From Burkholderia diffusa (GTDB taxonomy: Bacteria; Pseudomonadota; Gammaproteobacteria; Burkholderiales; Burkholderiaceae), in NCBI RefSeq assembly GCF_902499115.1, contig NZ_CABVPN010000008.1:1-64000 (forward strand): DNA of 64,000 nucleotides, read 5' to 3'. The notes below the pieces were generated by a model. It worked only from the letters and a program-made list of their open reading frames with translations, did not search any database and had not been told where the DNA came from. A program made the translations under genes and the position numbers. Below, piece after piece: positions 63,448-64,000 of the stretch (its first letter is position 1; every line of letters begins with the position of its first letter).

Positions 63448-64000
63448 ATGAGCACTGTTCAGGAAACCCTGGCACTGAAAGACCCGTCGCTGTTCCGTCA
63501 GCAGGCGTACGTCAACGGCGAATGGCAAGGCGCGGCGAACGGCGAGTCGTTCGAGGTCCGCAACCCGGCAACCGGCGGCCTGCTCGGCACCGTGCCGGCG
63601 ATGGGCGCGGCCGAGACGCGTCACGCGATCGAAGCCGCGAACGCCGCATGGCCGGCATGGCGCAAGAAGACCGCGAAGGAACGCGCGGCGATCCTGCGCA
63701 AGTGGCACGACCTGATGATGGAAAACGCCGACGACCTCGCGCTGATCCTGACCACCGAGCAGGGCAAGTCGCTGGCCGAAGCGAAAGGCGAGATCGGCTA
63801 CGCGGCATCGTTCCTCGAGTGGTTCGCGGAGGAAGGCAAGCGCGTGTACGGCGACACGATCCCGACGCCGGCGAGCGACAAGCGCATCGTCGTGACGAAG
63901 GAAGCGATCGGCGTGTGCGCGGCGATCACGCCGTGGAACTTCCCGGCGGCAATGATCACCCGCAAGGTCGGCCCGGCGCTCGCGGCAGGCTGCCCGATCG
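63448..64000 (+). CDS. gabD: Succinate semialdehyde dehydrogenase, cut by window end
   Basis: Partial: 184 codons before the window stops, with no stop codon reached. Aldehyde dehydrogenase family, oxidising succinate semialdehyde to succinate. Visible are LFRQQAYVNGEW, RNPATGGLLGTVP, TTEQGKSLAEAKGEIGYAASFLEWFAEEGKRVYG and AITPWNFPAAMITRKVGPALAAGCPI, all typical of GabD. The catalytic cysteine lies beyond the window. ATG 63448 has only a weak GCAGGCGAAG site before it. Confidence 0.92.
   Translation, partial: MSTVQETLALKDPSLFRQQAYVNGEWQGAANGESFEVRNPATGGLLGTVPAMGAAETRHAIEAANAAWPAWRKKTAKERAAILRKWHDLMMENADDLALILTTEQGKSLAEAKGEIGYAASFLEWFAEEGKRVYGDTIPTPASDKRIVVTKEAIGVCAAITPWNFPAAMITRKVGPALAAGCPI

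Overview
The window is very GC-rich, densely coded DNA with the gene content of a Burkholderia cepacia complex replicon. The best species-level clue is the order ceoR / llpE-ceoA-ceoB-opcM, a salicylate-inducible RND efflux locus known from B. cenocepacia. The many catabolic and transport islands suggest a secondary chromosome, but that is inference. No transposase, integrase, phage gene, CRISPR array or tRNA was seen.

Layout, left to right. 1-149: promoter and boxA leader of an rRNA operon reading leftward out of the window. 327-9036: an aminoethylphosphonate island. An ABC importer (phnSTUV), phnA, phnY and a PhnZ-like HD oxygenase form one leftward operon, divergent from phnW. Together they would take 2-aminoethylphosphonate to phosphonoacetaldehyde, phosphonoacetate, then acetate plus phosphate. 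9086-13979: a quinate/shikimate island (MFS carrier, quinate/shikimate dehydrogenase, type II dehydroquinase, divergent dehydroshikimate dehydratase quiC). 14277-20560: small or orphan genes, including a PAS-AraC regulator, a lone LivK-type binding protein, an MHS carrier, DoxX, FucU and a SnoaL-like protein. 20742-27539: a glucarate/galactarate island (garD, kdgD, ketoglutarate-semialdehyde dehydrogenase, gudP-like carrier) whose promoters share an operator-like motif. 27605-32598: a DUF2167/M50 protease pair, an XRE-MmyB regulator and a small trimeric autotransporter.

32686-38923: a leftward organosulfur operon. A MetQ/MetN/MetI-type importer is interleaved with two flavin-dependent monooxygenases and an unrecognised helical, histidine-rich protein. 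39136-44121: a 2-hydroxycarboxylate (citrate/malate) carrier followed by a DctB/DctD-like two-component system. Its promoter carries a consensus sigma-54 site, a consensus IHF site and two upstream palindromes. 44147-47127: DUF3579, an alpha/beta hydrolase, and a PACE efflux protein divergent from a LysR regulator. 47312-55392: the ceo efflux locus. 55810-60332: a secreted DUF4148 protein, a candidate 29-residue protein, a purine nucleoside permease-family protein, LysE, SelD and an EamA carrier. 60429-64000: a MocR regulator divergent from gabT and gabD, the latter cut by the window end.

Overall the region is a series of self-contained nutrient-scavenging modules for C-P, C-S, aromatic precursor, aldaric acid, tricarboxylate and GABA substrates, each mostly with its own importer, plus a multidrug efflux locus. 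The least explained items are the sigma-54 control region of the citrate carrier, the unknown protein of the sulfur operon, the serine-less LlpE hydrolase and the glucarate operators, whose regulator is not in the window.
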